Assembly (NCBI RefSeq): GCF_001439815.1
Contig: NZ_JYLM01000002.1
Location: 186,001 to 250,000 of the forward strand
Source: Pseudomonas orientalis
GTDB taxonomy: Bacteria; Pseudomonadota; Gammaproteobacteria; Pseudomonadales; Pseudomonadaceae
Length of the DNA: 64,000 nt
Reading direction: 5' to 3'
Notes under the pieces: model-generated
Seen by the model: the letters and a program-made list of their open reading frames with translations, nothing else
Databases searched by the model: none
Told to the model about the DNA's origin: nothing
Part shown: positions 26,115 to 34,628 of the stretch, one piece after another
Layout of the letters: each line of letters starts with the position of its first letter
Numbering within the stretch: the first letter of the stretch is position 1
Translations under genes and position numbers: made by a program

Positions 26115-26919
26115 TGACGGTCGCCCAGGGCGCCAGGAACTGATCCATGGCCGCCGCGCATGCCTGGGGCGCACTCATGTGCGGGCAGTGGCCGATGTTG
26201 TCCACCAGGTGATAGGTGCTGTTGGGCAACACGCTGTGCAGGTATTCGCCGACGGCCACGGGGGCGATCAAGTCGTCGCTTGACTGCAGGATCAGTACGG
26301 GCGTGGTCAGGCCGATCACATCGTGGCGGTTGTCCGACAGAAAGGTCACCCGCGCAAATTGCTTGGCGATGTCCGGCTCGGTGCGGCAGAAACTTGCGGT
26401 CAGTTCGGCGCTCAGTTCAGGTTGTTCCGGGGCGCCCATGATCACCGGGGCCATGCTGCTGGACCAGCCAAGGTAGTTGCTGTCGAGGGTGTCGAGCAGG
26501 TCGTCGATGTCGTCGCGCTTGAAGCCGCCGACATAGCCATCGGTGTCGATATAGCGCGGCGACGGGCCAATCATCACATGCGCCGCGACCCGCCCCGGCG
26601 CAAGGCGGTCGGCGAGGGTGCCGATCATTGCGCTGACCGAGTGCCCCACCAGAATCACCGGGCCTTGGGCGTAGGCGTCGATAATTTCATTGAGATCGCG
26701 GGCATAGCCGTTCAACGTGCTGTATTTGTCTTTATCGAACGCGCTGAGGTCCGACAGGCCGGCACCGACCAGGTCATACAGGACCACGCGAAAGCGCTCG
26801 CGAAAATGCGGCGCCAGGGCATTCCACATCGCCTGGTTGCAGCCAAAGCCATGGGAAAACACCAAAGTCGAAGAGCCGTGGCCCATCACACTGACGTTGT
26901 TGCGGTGAAGCAAGTCCAT
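26104..26919 (-). CDS. RsbQ-like alpha/beta hydrolase (KAI2/D14-type receptor family)
   Basis: 271 residues closely resembling Bacillus RsbQ over its full length (FSHGFGCNQAMWNALAPHF; YDLVGAGLSDLSAFD; GHCPHMS). Catalytic triad visible as Ser94 (VGHSVSA), Asp215 or Asp216 (SSDDLIAP) and His244 (IGHCPH). No signal peptide. In Bacillus, RsbQ is required for signalling through the PAS domain of RsbP; plant homologues KAI2 and D14 are karrikin/strigolactone receptors. Here the gene overlaps a PAS histidine kinase gene, so the pair probably senses a small hydrophobic molecule or energy state. The start is ATG 26919. Confidence 0.92.
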   Translation of the reverse strand: MDLLHRNNVSVMGHGSSTLVFSHGFGCNQAMWNALAPHFRERFRVVLYDLVGAGLSDLSAFDKDKYSTLNGYARDLNEIIDAYAQGPVILVGHSVSAMIGTLADRLAPGRVAAHVMIGPSPRYIDTDGYVGGFKRDDIDDLLDTLDSNYLGWSSSMAPVIMGAPEQPELSAELTASFCRTEPDIAKQFARVTFLSDNRHDVIGLTTPVLILQSSDDLIAPVAVGEYLHSVLPNSTYHLVDNIGHCPHMSAPQACAAAMDQFLAPWATVSAG

Positions 26920-27050
26920 GGCGTTCTCGTAGATGGCTTAGTGCTATGCAGCGCAGCGGCAGTTTAGAGAGTCGCAGGCCCTGGGTCACGCGTTAGCGCG
27001 CGGATAAGGTAAAGTCGGCACCTTCAGGACGAAACTTCAGGTAACAATAC

Positions 27051-28250
27051 ATGATGGTGATTCTACGGCAATCGGTCTTGAGCGTGCTGGTTCTGGTACT
27101 GGCCAGTCTGTTGATCACCGCCAGGGCCGACACCTCGCCTATCGGCGTTGCGCTTGACCAGCGGGTCATTGACCTGACCAACACCCTCGACGCGGACAGC
27201 GTCCAGCGCCTCAAGCAGCAACTGGCAGACCTTGAACAACGCAAAGGCGCGCAAGTCGCTGTATTGCTGGTGCCCAGCACCGGTGATACCGCCATCGAAG
27301 ACTATGCCAACCAACTGTTCCGCGCCTGGAAGCTGGGGCGCAAGGACGTCGATGACGGCATCCTGCTGGTAGTGGCCAAGAACGACCACACCCTGCGCAT
27401 CGAAGTGGGCTACGGGCTGGAAGGCACGGTCACCGACCTGCTGGCCCATCGCATCATCGAAGAGCGCATCACCCCGGCGTTTCGCCAGGGTGACTTTGCC
27501 GGCGGTGTTCAACAGGGCGTGGACGCGCTGACGGTGCTGGTGGACGGCGGCGACTTGCCTGAAGTCGCCAAGCGCGGAATCAACCCGCAATTCATCGCGC
27601 TGCTGGCGGCGTTCGTTCTGGGTGGCCTGCTGGGTGTGCTGCTGGCCGCCGGCAAGTTGCATTGGCGCAAGGCCTTGATCGTCACGGTGGCGGCCACGCT
27701 GTTGCTGGCGCTGCTGGGCGGCGGGCGGGAATGGCCGATGTTTCTGTTTATCATACCGTTCACCCTGTTGATCGGCGGTGCCCTGTTTGGCGCATTGTGG
27801 CAGGTGCGGGCGCTGTTCTACGGCGTAATTGGGTTGTTGGTCTATATCGCCGCTCTGGTGGTGGCCGACCGCTACGTGGACGTCAGTTTTATCCGGTGGC
27901 TGCTGTGGCCGCTGGGCGTATTGGTGGTACTGGGGTTGTACCTGGTGCTGCTGCTGATCATGCGGCAAACCTGGAGGGCCAGCCGCACAGGTTTTAGCGT
28001 GCGACTGGTGGCGGCGGTCGTGGTGTATGGCGTGGCCGGGCTGGTGATCGATCATGGCCGCGACGGCTGGCTGCTGGCGTTCCCTATCGCGTCGTTTGTG
28101 GCGTTGATTCTTTTCGGCAAGGTCGGCGAGGGTTCGGGGTCGGGATCGAGCGGTGGCTCCGGTTCGAGTTCCGGCGGCTCCAGTTCCAGCAGCAGCTCGT
28201 CCGGCGGTGGTGGTTCCAGCGGCGGCGGCGGGGCGTCGGGGAGTTGGTAA
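27051..28250 (+). CDS. TPM-domain (YgcG-like) membrane protein with Ser/Gly-rich tail
   Basis: 399 residues. N-terminal signal/anchor (about 5-26), then a TPM domain (about 33-165: VIDLTNTLDADSVQRLKQQL, DDGILLVVAKNDHTLRIEVG). From about residue 183 to 355 there are several hydrophobic helices, more than the single helix common in YgcG proteins, and the last 40 residues are almost only Ser and Gly (SSSSSSSGGGGSSGGGG). TPM proteins are membrane proteins tied to photosystem repair, respiratory complex assembly or phosphatase activity in different organisms; the role here is unknown. Two adjacent ATGs (27051, 27054) could serve as start. Confidence 0.85.
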   Translation: MMVILRQSVLSVLVLVLASLLITARADTSPIGVALDQRVIDLTNTLDADSVQRLKQQLADLEQRKGAQVAVLLVPSTGDTAIEDYANQLFRAWKLGRKDVDDGILLVVAKNDHTLRIEVGYGLEGTVTDLLAHRIIEERITPAFRQGDFAGGVQQGVDALTVLVDGGDLPEVAKRGINPQFIALLAAFVLGGLLGVLLAAGKLHWRKALIVTVAATLLLALLGGGREWPMFLFIIPFTLLIGGALFGALWQVRALFYGVIGLLVYIAALVVADRYVDVSFIRWLLWPLGVLVVLGLYLVLLLIMRQTWRASRTGFSVRLVAAVVVYGVAGLVIDHGRDGWLLAFPIASFVALILFGKVGEGSGSGSSGGSGSSSGGSSSSSSSSGGGGSSGGGGASGSW

Positions 28251-28276
28251 AGAGGTAGAAGGTACCACCGAGATCC

Positions 28277-28372
28277 AAATGTGGGAGGGGGCTTGCCCCC
28301 GATAGCAGGGGTTCAGTCTATACATACAGTGACTGACACACCGCCATCGGGGGCAAGCCCCCTCCCACAGTT
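28277..28372. repeat. REP doublet (REPIN), class A
   Basis: AATGTGGGAGGGGGCTTGCC ... GGCAAGCCCCCTCCCACAG around a GATAGCAGGGGTTCAG...CTGACACACC loop. It sits between convergent stops of the TPM gene and the NCS1 permease gene. Confidence 0.9.
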
Positions 28373-28437
28373 TTGACCGAGTTTGGCATGCCAGGTTGGC
28401 TGGTTGCAGCTCGCTCACAACTCACTGAGACTCTGTA

Positions 28438-29853
28438 TCAAACCCCACCCACCAACTTCCCTCCGTCCATCCGACGCTTATACGCACTGTCCCGACTCGC
28501 CAACCAGAAGTACAACGGCGACGTCACCACCAACCCCACCACCCACGACAGGTCCGCGCCGTTGATATGTTCGGAAATCGGTCCCACGTACAGCGGCGTG
28601 TTCATGAACGGAATCTGCACCGCGATCCCCACCGCATACGCCAGCAGCGCCTGGGGGTTGTACTTGCCGTAGATGCCGCCGTCCACGCGGAAGATCGAGG
28701 CGATGTCGTATTGGCCTTTGTGGATTGCGTAGAAGTCGATCAGGTTGATCGCGGTCCACGGCACCAGCACCACGAGCAGCACCAGCACCATGTCGACGAA
28801 GTGGCCGATGAAGTCCTTGGAGGCGAATACCGCCGCAATTGCGCAGGCCACCAGCACCACAATCGAGATCACCGCGCGGCTTTTCGCCGTGGGAATCCAG
28901 CGGTAGGCGAAGGTCTGCACCAGGGTGATGATCGACAGCACCGCGCCGTACAGGTTGAGGGCGTTGTGGCTGATTACGCTGAGCAGGAACAGCACCAGCA
29001 TTAAAGGACCGATGGACCCGGTGGCGAGCTTGACCGCCTCCATGGTGTCCATGCCGACGGGCGTGGCAAGCACGGCGACGGCGCCGAAGATGAACGCCAG
29101 GCTCGAACCCAGGGCCGAACCCAGGTAGGTGGTCCAGAAGGTGGAAGCGACGGGGACATCGGCCGGCAGGTAGCGCGAGTAATCCGAGACGTACGGCGCA
29201 AAGGCGATCTGCCACAGCGCGGCCAGGGACACGGTGGCCAGCCAACCGGAAATGTTGAAGCTGCCACGGGTCAGGAAATCGCTGGTCTGCACATGGGTAA
29301 AGATGTAGCCGAAGCCCAGCACGATGCCGGCGCCCAGCACCCAGGTGCCGATGCGGTTGAGCACATGAATGAAGCGATAGCCGATGATGCCGATGATCCC
29401 GGAACCGATGGCGCCGATCACGATGCCGACCGGCACCGGTACCGCATCCACCACGCCGTGCAGAGACTTACCGGCCAGCACGATATTGGAGGCGAAGAAG
29501 CCGATATACATCACGCCGGCAATCACCACCACCAGCAACGCGCCGAGGGAGCCGAACTGGGCACGGCTCTGGATCATTTGCGGAATGCCCATCTGCGGGC
29601 CCTGGGCCGAGTGCAACGCCATCAACACACCGCCCACCAGATGGCCGACGAGAATGGCGATGATGCCCCACACCAGGTTGAGGTGGAACAGCTGCACACC
29701 CAAGGCGCCGGTGACGATCGGCAGCGGTGCGATGTTGCCGCCGAACCACAGGGTGAACAGGTCTCTTACCTTTCCATGGCGATCTTCCGGGGGCACGTAT
29801 CCAATCGTGTGTTTTTCGATAAGCGGGGCGGAGGATGTTGCAGTGGTAACCAT
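28438..29853 (-). CDS. NCS1-family permease (cytosine/purine/allantoin type)
   Basis: 471 residues from ATG 29853, with GGAG six bases upstream. About twelve hydrophobic segments; the N-terminal GYVPPEDRHGKVRDLFTLWF and the glycine-rich helix GGNIAPLPIVTGALGVQLF are NCS1 hallmarks. Family members import nucleobases, hydantoins, allantoin or vitamins with Na+ or H+. Divergent from a LysR gene (250 bases between starts), which probably regulates it. The M20 deacylase operon downstream of that LysR gene may handle the imported compound. Confidence 0.88.
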   Translation of the reverse strand: MVTTATSSAPLIEKHTIGYVPPEDRHGKVRDLFTLWFGGNIAPLPIVTGALGVQLFHLNLVWGIIAILVGHLVGGVLMALHSAQGPQMGIPQMIQSRAQFGSLGALLVVVIAGVMYIGFFASNIVLAGKSLHGVVDAVPVPVGIVIGAIGSGIIGIIGYRFIHVLNRIGTWVLGAGIVLGFGYIFTHVQTSDFLTRGSFNISGWLATVSLAALWQIAFAPYVSDYSRYLPADVPVASTFWTTYLGSALGSSLAFIFGAVAVLATPVGMDTMEAVKLATGSIGPLMLVLFLLSVISHNALNLYGAVLSIITLVQTFAYRWIPTAKSRAVISIVVLVACAIAAVFASKDFIGHFVDMVLVLLVVLVPWTAINLIDFYAIHKGQYDIASIFRVDGGIYGKYNPQALLAYAVGIAVQIPFMNTPLYVGPISEHINGADLSWVVGLVVTSPLYFWLASRDSAYKRRMDGGKLVGGV

Positions 29854-30103
29854 GACGAGCTCCAAGGCAAGGTGAGTACGTGGACGTACTTCGCTGTGCG
29901 CAGCAACGGCGGCGCTTTGTTGTTGGAGCGATCATCTGCAATGGACACGGGGAGGTAAATTAGTAAGTTTGTTGCTATAGACCTTAAAAAAAGTATCTCG
30001 CGGCGATTTTTGCTCCGGTATGTTGCAGGGGCTCCAATTGCTGGAAAAAGCCGGTTTTTCCTGCACTGGTCTGGGGCAAAACACCCTGTTTTTCGGAGGC
30101 CCG
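29854..30103. promoter_or_regulatory. Divergent promoter region, NCS1 permease / LysR
   Basis: 250 bases without a gene between two divergent starts. The centre (about 29955-29998) is AT-rich (AAATTAGTAAGTTTGTTGCT; CTTAAAAAAAGTAT) and is the likely place for both promoters and the LysR site. No unique box is assigned. Confidence 0.5.
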
Positions 30104-31015
30104 ATGGCTGCCTACAACCTGCGCCAACTCAGATATTTCGTCACCACGGCCGAATGCGGCAGCGTCGCCGAGGCGTCGCGCAAGCTGTATATCGCCCAGC
30201 CGTCGGTTTCCACCGCGATCAAGCAGTTGGAAGACAGTTTTGGCGTGCAGCTGTTTATCCGCCATCACGCCCAGGGCGTGTCCCTGACCCCCAGCGGCGC
30301 GCGGTTCTATCGCAAGGCGCTGGAGCTGTTGCGAGTGGCCCATGAGTTCGAACAGAACGCCTTGGCGGACAATGATGTGGTGGCCGGGCAGATCGATATC
30401 GGCTGCTTTGAAACCGTGGCACCGCTGTACCTGCCGCGTTTGATCGCCGGCTTCAAGGCGCGTTGGCCGGGGGTGGAGATCCGCATTCGCGATGGTGAGC
30501 AACAGGAGTTGGTGCAGGCGCTGACCGCGGGCACGATCGATGTGGCGATGCTGTTCGAACACGACCTGGGCGGCTCCATCGAAACCACGCCGTTGATGCC
30601 GCCGCAGCAGCCGTACGCGTTGTTGCCGGCCGATCATCGCTTTGCACGGCAGGCCAAAGTGTCGTTGGCGGACCTGGTGCTGGAACCGATGATTCTGCTG
30701 GACGTGCTGCCCAGCCGGACCTACTTCGTGAGCATCTTTGAAGAACGCGGGTTGACGCCGAATATCGTGTTCAGCTCGCCTTCGATCGAGATGGTGCGCG
30801 GGATGGTGGGGCGGGGGTTCGGGTTTTCGATCCTGGTGACCAAACCGTTCAGCGAGTACACCTATGATGGGCAGAAGGTGGTGTGTATTCCGTTGATGGA
30901 AACCGTGACAGGTTCAGGCTTGTCGGCCGTCTGGCTAAGACGGGCTCCACTGACCAAACCAGTGCAGTTGTTCGTCGATTATTGCCGCGAAGAACTGGCA
31001 CGATTACTTGGTTGA
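30104..31015 (+). CDS. LysR-family transcriptional regulator
   Basis: 303 residues from ATG 30104 (MAAYNLRQLRYFVTTAECGS) with GGAGG upstream; an open frame back to 30020 is not needed. HTH (SVAEASRKLYIAQPSVSTAI), then a periplasmic-binding-like effector domain (GQIDIGCFETVAPLYLPRLI). Divergent from the NCS1 permease gene and convergent with the M20 deacylase operon, so either or both may be targets. Confidence 0.88.
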   Translation: MAAYNLRQLRYFVTTAECGSVAEASRKLYIAQPSVSTAIKQLEDSFGVQLFIRHHAQGVSLTPSGARFYRKALELLRVAHEFEQNALADNDVVAGQIDIGCFETVAPLYLPRLIAGFKARWPGVEIRIRDGEQQELVQALTAGTIDVAMLFEHDLGGSIETTPLMPPQQPYALLPADHRFARQAKVSLADLVLEPMILLDVLPSRTYFVSIFEERGLTPNIVFSSPSIEMVRGMVGRGFGFSILVTKPFSEYTYDGQKVVCIPLMETVTGSGLSAVWLRRAPLTKPVQLFVDYCREELARLLG

Positions 31016-31027
31016 ACACAGAACAAA

Positions 31028-31057
31028 ATGTGGGAGGGGGCAAGCCCCCTCCCACAG
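31028..31057. terminator. Compact REP palindrome between convergent genes
   Basis: TGTGGGAGGGGGCAAGCCCC then CTCCCACA: the two REP arms are directly abutted, giving one near-perfect hairpin with a minimal loop. It lies between the stops of the LysR gene (31015) and the deacylase gene (31074) and could stop transcription from both sides. There is no U-run, so function is inferred. Confidence 0.6.
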
Positions 31058-31073
31058 TTGATTGTTGGTGCGT

Positions 31074-32219
31074 TCAGATGCGTAGCCAGTCCAGCATCCG
31101 CTGCAACATGGCATCGCAACCCTTGAGCTGTTCCAGGCTCACAAACTCATCCGGCTTGTGCCCCTGGTCCATGCTCCCCGGTCCGCACACCACGGTGGGG
31201 ATGCCGACTGCATCAAACAGCCCGCCCTCGGTACCAAACGCCACGGTGCCAAACGCCCGCGAGCCGGAAAACGCCGCAATCAACTCGGCAGCCTGGCTGC
31301 GCTCATCGGTGACCAGGCCCGGGTAGGCCGACAACTCGGTGAACCGGATCGAACTCTGCCGGCTCACGGCCTGCATGCGCGGCAGTACCTCTTGCATGGC
31401 GTACGCTTGCAACGCCTCGGCCACTTCGCCTGGATCCGTCAAGGGCAGGGCACGTATTTCAAAATCAAACCGGCAATCGGACGGTACGATATTCAGGGCC
31501 TTGCCGCCGCTGATCACCCCGGTTTGCACGGTGCTGAACGGCGGGTCGAAGCGCGGGTCCTGGTGTGCGCGCAAGCGCTGGCCGATGCGCCCCAGTTCGC
31601 CGATCAACTCGGCGGCATGTTCAATCGCATTCACGCCGGACGGTGCATACGCCGAGTGACACGCCTGGCCATGCACATCGCAGCGCATCGCCAGCTTGCC
31701 CTTGTGGCCGAGCACCGGTTTGAGCTCGGTCGGCTCGCCGATCATGCACAGCATCGGCTTCACCGGACGTTGCGCCAGCACGCCAAGCAGCGAACGCACA
31801 CCGAGGCAACCGACTTCCTCGTCATAAGACAGGGCAATATGCAGCGGCAGGCGCAACGGCGCCTTGACCAGTTCCGGCACCAGCGCCAGCACGCAGGCGA
31901 TATAGCCCTTCATGTCGGCGGTGCCACGGCCGTACAGCTTGCCGTCACGCTCGGTCAGTTGAAACGGTGGCAGCGTCCAGGGTTGCCCGTCCACCGGTAC
32001 CACGTCGGTATGCCCCGACAGCACAATGCCGGGCAGCTCAATCGGGCCGACGCTGGCGAACAGGTTGGCCTTGCTGCCTTCTGCGTTGTAGATCAACTCA
32101 CTGGCCACGCCGAAGCCCGCCAGGTAATCGCGCACGAATTCGATCAACTGCAGGTTGGATTCGCGGCTGGTGGTATCGAACCCCACCAGCGTCTGCAACA
32201 GGTCGCGGCTGCGGCTCAT
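31074..32219 (-). CDS. argE: M20 metallopeptidase, acetylornithine deacetylase (ArgE) type
   Basis: 381 residues. Dinuclear-zinc site residues visible: His70 (LSGHTDVVPVDG), Asp102 (YGRGTADMKG), Glu134/135 (SYDEEVGCLG) and a late His (MDQGHKPDEF). The match to ArgE is good over the full length, but the neighbourhood (DUF1028, RidA, flavin monooxygenase, NCS1 permease) is catabolic and not arginine synthesis, so it may cleave another N-acyl amino acid. ATG overlaps the DUF1028 stop (ATGA). Last gene of the leftward operon. Confidence 0.85.
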   Translation of the reverse strand: MSRSRDLLQTLVGFDTTSRESNLQLIEFVRDYLAGFGVASELIYNAEGSKANLFASVGPIELPGIVLSGHTDVVPVDGQPWTLPPFQLTERDGKLYGRGTADMKGYIACVLALVPELVKAPLRLPLHIALSYDEEVGCLGVRSLLGVLAQRPVKPMLCMIGEPTELKPVLGHKGKLAMRCDVHGQACHSAYAPSGVNAIEHAAELIGELGRIGQRLRAHQDPRFDPPFSTVQTGVISGGKALNIVPSDCRFDFEIRALPLTDPGEVAEALQAYAMQEVLPRMQAVSRQSSIRFTELSAYPGLVTDERSQAAELIAAFSGSRAFGTVAFGTEGGLFDAVGIPTVVCGPGSMDQGHKPDEFVSLEQLKGCDAMLQRMLDWLRI

Positions 32220-32893
32220 CGCTCGTCTCCGGCCACGCCGTAGCCGGGGGAGCGGTCGGGGGCGAGGGCGCGGTCGACGTAGTCCTGCACCTGCGGGCGG
32301 TAGGCGTCCCAGAGTGTTTGCAGTTCACCAATGGGCGCTTCATCGGCCCAGTCCACGCGCAAGTTGATGATCGGCCAGGTGAGTTCGCCCACCACCACCA
32401 GCGCAGCCGAATGCACCGGGCCTGCTTCGCCGCCGGCGGCGATGGCGGCATGCATGGCCGCCAGCAAGCGGTCGGCCAACTGGCCTTCGCCGTGTTCGAA
32501 GGCCTGGACCATCGCTTCGATCACCCCTGGGTCAGCGAGCATATTGCCCGCCGCCACGCACTGCTCGCCCGACAGGGCATTGTGGGTGCCCAGGGTTTCG
32601 CTGCCGCTGAAATGCACGCTGCGGCCCAAGTGATCGATCGCCGTGAGTTGCCGGTATTGACTGTAGCCGTTGCGCGTCAGGGCGGTGTCGATGGCATCGG
32701 CGGGCGTGAGGCCTTGCTCGAGCAAATCGAGCACGTCGGGGCCGAGGGCCGGCAACGTGATGTTCTGGGTGGCGACCGCGCCCACGCCCGGGCGCAGCCA
32801 TGGGCAGCGGGCGCCCACGGCGATGCTCGATGAGCTGATGGCGATGCCCAACTGGCCGGTGTCCGCGCAGCGACCGACGATGGAAAAGGTCAT
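32216..32893 (-). CDS. DUF1028 family protein (Ntn-hydrolase-like)
   Basis: 225 residues starting MTFSIVGRCADTGQLGIAIS, followed by GARCPWLRPGVGAVATQN, the standard DUF1028 N-terminus. The family is predicted to have an Ntn-hydrolase fold and to act in amino acid or peptide-bond-related catabolism; no reaction is firmly established. It is coupled to the downstream deacylase by an ATGA overlap and starts 11 bases after the RidA stop. Confidence 0.88.
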   Translation of the reverse strand: MTFSIVGRCADTGQLGIAISSSSIAVGARCPWLRPGVGAVATQNITLPALGPDVLDLLEQGLTPADAIDTALTRNGYSQYRQLTAIDHLGRSVHFSGSETLGTHNALSGEQCVAAGNMLADPGVIEAMVQAFEHGEGQLADRLLAAMHAAIAAGGEAGPVHSAALVVVGELTWPIINLRVDWADEAPIGELQTLWDAYRPQVQDYVDRALAPDRSPGYGVAGDER

Positions 32894-32904
32894 GGCTCGC
32901 CTCC

Positions 32905-33315
32905 TTATTCCGGGATAACCGCGATCACATCAATTTCCATCAGCCACTGCGGCTGGCCCAGGGCCGAGACCACCAGCCCGGTGGAGATCGGGAACACGCC
33001 CTTGAGCCACTTGCCGACTTCCTGATACACCGGTTCGCGGTAGCGCGGATCGATCAGGTAGGTGGTGGTCTTGACGATATGGCTGAGCTCGCTGCCGGCT
33101 TCTTCCAGCAGTTGCTTGACGTTGCGCATGGCCTGTTCGGCCTGGGCCCGCGGGTCACCGAGGCCCACCAACTGGCCATCGAAATCCGTGCCCACCTGGC
33201 CGCGCACATACACGGTGTTGCCGGCGCGCACGGCCTGGCACAGGTCGTTGTCCAGGCTCTGGTTGGGGTAGGTTTGCCGGGTGTTGAACATGCGGATACG
33301 GGTGTGAGTAGGCAT
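32905..33315 (-). CDS. RidA family (YjgF/YER057c/UK114) protein
   Basis: 136 residues with the RidA fold motifs (CQAVRAGNTVYVRGQVGTDF; QAEQAMRNVKQLLEEAGSEL; LVVSALGQPQWLMEIDVIAV). RidA proteins hydrolyse reactive enamine/imine intermediates formed by PLP or flavin enzymes. The catalytic Arg of true RidA (in the C-terminal R-x-x-V/C region) is not clear here, so it may be one of the Rid subfamilies tied to specific catabolic operons. Sits between the flavin monooxygenase and DUF1028 genes. Confidence 0.88.
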   Translation of the reverse strand: MPTHTRIRMFNTRQTYPNQSLDNDLCQAVRAGNTVYVRGQVGTDFDGQLVGLGDPRAQAEQAMRNVKQLLEEAGSELSHIVKTTTYLIDPRYREPVYQEVGKWLKGVFPISTGLVVSALGQPQWLMEIDVIAVIPE

Positions 33316-33338
33316 TGTGAAAAACTCCGGTAAAGGGA

Positions 33339-34628
33339 TCAGGCGCTGACAGGGGACGGGCGAACCGGCGAGGCGGGTTCGCGGTACTCAAGGTATTGAC
33401 GCTGGATGGCGATGTGGTCCGCCACGTACTTGGCGTCATGCCATACGCCCCAGATAAACGACGAGCCACGCCGTGACTGCCAGGGCAGTCCGAGGAAATA
33501 AATGCCGGCTTCGCTGGAGACACCGCGCTGGTGCCGGGGCTTGCCGGCCGCATCGAACGCATCCACCTGGAGCCAGCTGTAGTCCACGGCAAACCCGGTG
33601 GCCCAGATGATCGAGGTGATGCCGGCCTGGGCCAGGTCCAGTTCCAGGATCGGGTTTTTGATGCAGTGCGCATCCGGGAATACGCGGCGGGCTTCGGGCT
33701 CCAGGGGCAAGTCCAGGCCGTTGCGCTCGATGTAGGCGTCGGCCGCATCCAGCAGGGCCAGGTAGTTCTCGTCGCCACGGGCCAGGTTGTCCACCAGGTT
33801 GGGTTGGAACCTAGCCACGTTGCCATGGAAGGATTGGGTGAGGCCGACCAACGTCATGCCTTGCTGGGCCAGCTCACGAAAATCGATGGTCCTGCCGCCG
33901 TGGGCGCCGCTCACCGCAATGGTCACGTGCTCGCGGCCAGGCTTCATCGCCGCCTGGTCCCACTCGCCCAGCACCCCCAGCCACCAGCAGAAATCGCGGT
34001 TGCGATAAGCGCGAGGCGGGCGGTCATGGGCACCGACCGACAGGTACACCTGGCGACCGGCGCGCTGCAACTCATCGGCAATCTGTACCCCGGAAGAACC
34101 GGCGCCCACCACCAGCACGGCGCCTGCCGGCAGTTGCGCGGGGTTGCGGTAGTCGGCGGAATGAATCTGATGCAGCGCCGCATTTATCGGCGCGATGGCC
34201 GGGATCACCGGCTTCTGGAACGGGCCGGTGGCCGCCACCACCCGGTTGGCTTCGATCACGCCTTCGCTGGTGTGCACGGTAAAGCCTGGGCGACCTTCGT
34301 TGCGCACCACCGACGTGACGTCCACGCCCGTGCGAATCGGCGCATTGAACGTGCGCGCATACGCTTCGAAGTAATCCGCCACGCGCTCCTTGGGCGCAAA
34401 GCCGTCCGGCGCGATGTCGTCGAATTCCAGGCCGGGAAAACGGTCATGCCAGGCCGGCCCGTTGGCGACCAACGAGTCCCAGCGCCCGGTGCGCCAGCGC
34501 TCGGCGATGCGGCTGCGTTCCAGCACCAGGTGTGGCACGCCGTGCTTGCTCAAGTGCTCGCTCATGGCCACGCCGGCCTGGCCGGCGCCCACCACCAGGG
34601 TGTCTGTTTTTGTTATTGCTTGGGTCAT
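33339..34628 (-). CDS. Flavin-containing monooxygenase-like NAD(P)/FAD oxidoreductase
   Basis: 429 residues from ATG 34628 (MTQAITKTDTLVVGAGQAGV); a start 14 codons upstream is possible. FAD-binding GAGQAG near residue 13 and NAD(P)-binding GAGSSGVQIADEL near residue 150 frame a class B monooxygenase/indole-monooxygenase-like fold, with the ATGF motif (SIIWATGFAVDYSW). First gene of the operon with RidA, DUF1028 and the M20 deacylase. It probably oxidises a nitrogen or aromatic substrate whose product needs RidA and deacylation; this is inference. Confidence 0.87.
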   Translation of the reverse strand: MTQAITKTDTLVVGAGQAGVAMSEHLSKHGVPHLVLERSRIAERWRTGRWDSLVANGPAWHDRFPGLEFDDIAPDGFAPKERVADYFEAYARTFNAPIRTGVDVTSVVRNEGRPGFTVHTSEGVIEANRVVAATGPFQKPVIPAIAPINAALHQIHSADYRNPAQLPAGAVLVVGAGSSGVQIADELQRAGRQVYLSVGAHDRPPRAYRNRDFCWWLGVLGEWDQAAMKPGREHVTIAVSGAHGGRTIDFRELAQQGMTLVGLTQSFHGNVARFQPNLVDNLARGDENYLALLDAADAYIERNGLDLPLEPEARRVFPDAHCIKNPILELDLAQAGITSIIWATGFAVDYSWLQVDAFDAAGKPRHQRGVSSEAGIYFLGLPWQSRRGSSFIWGVWHDAKYVADHIAIQRQYLEYREPASPVRPSPVSA

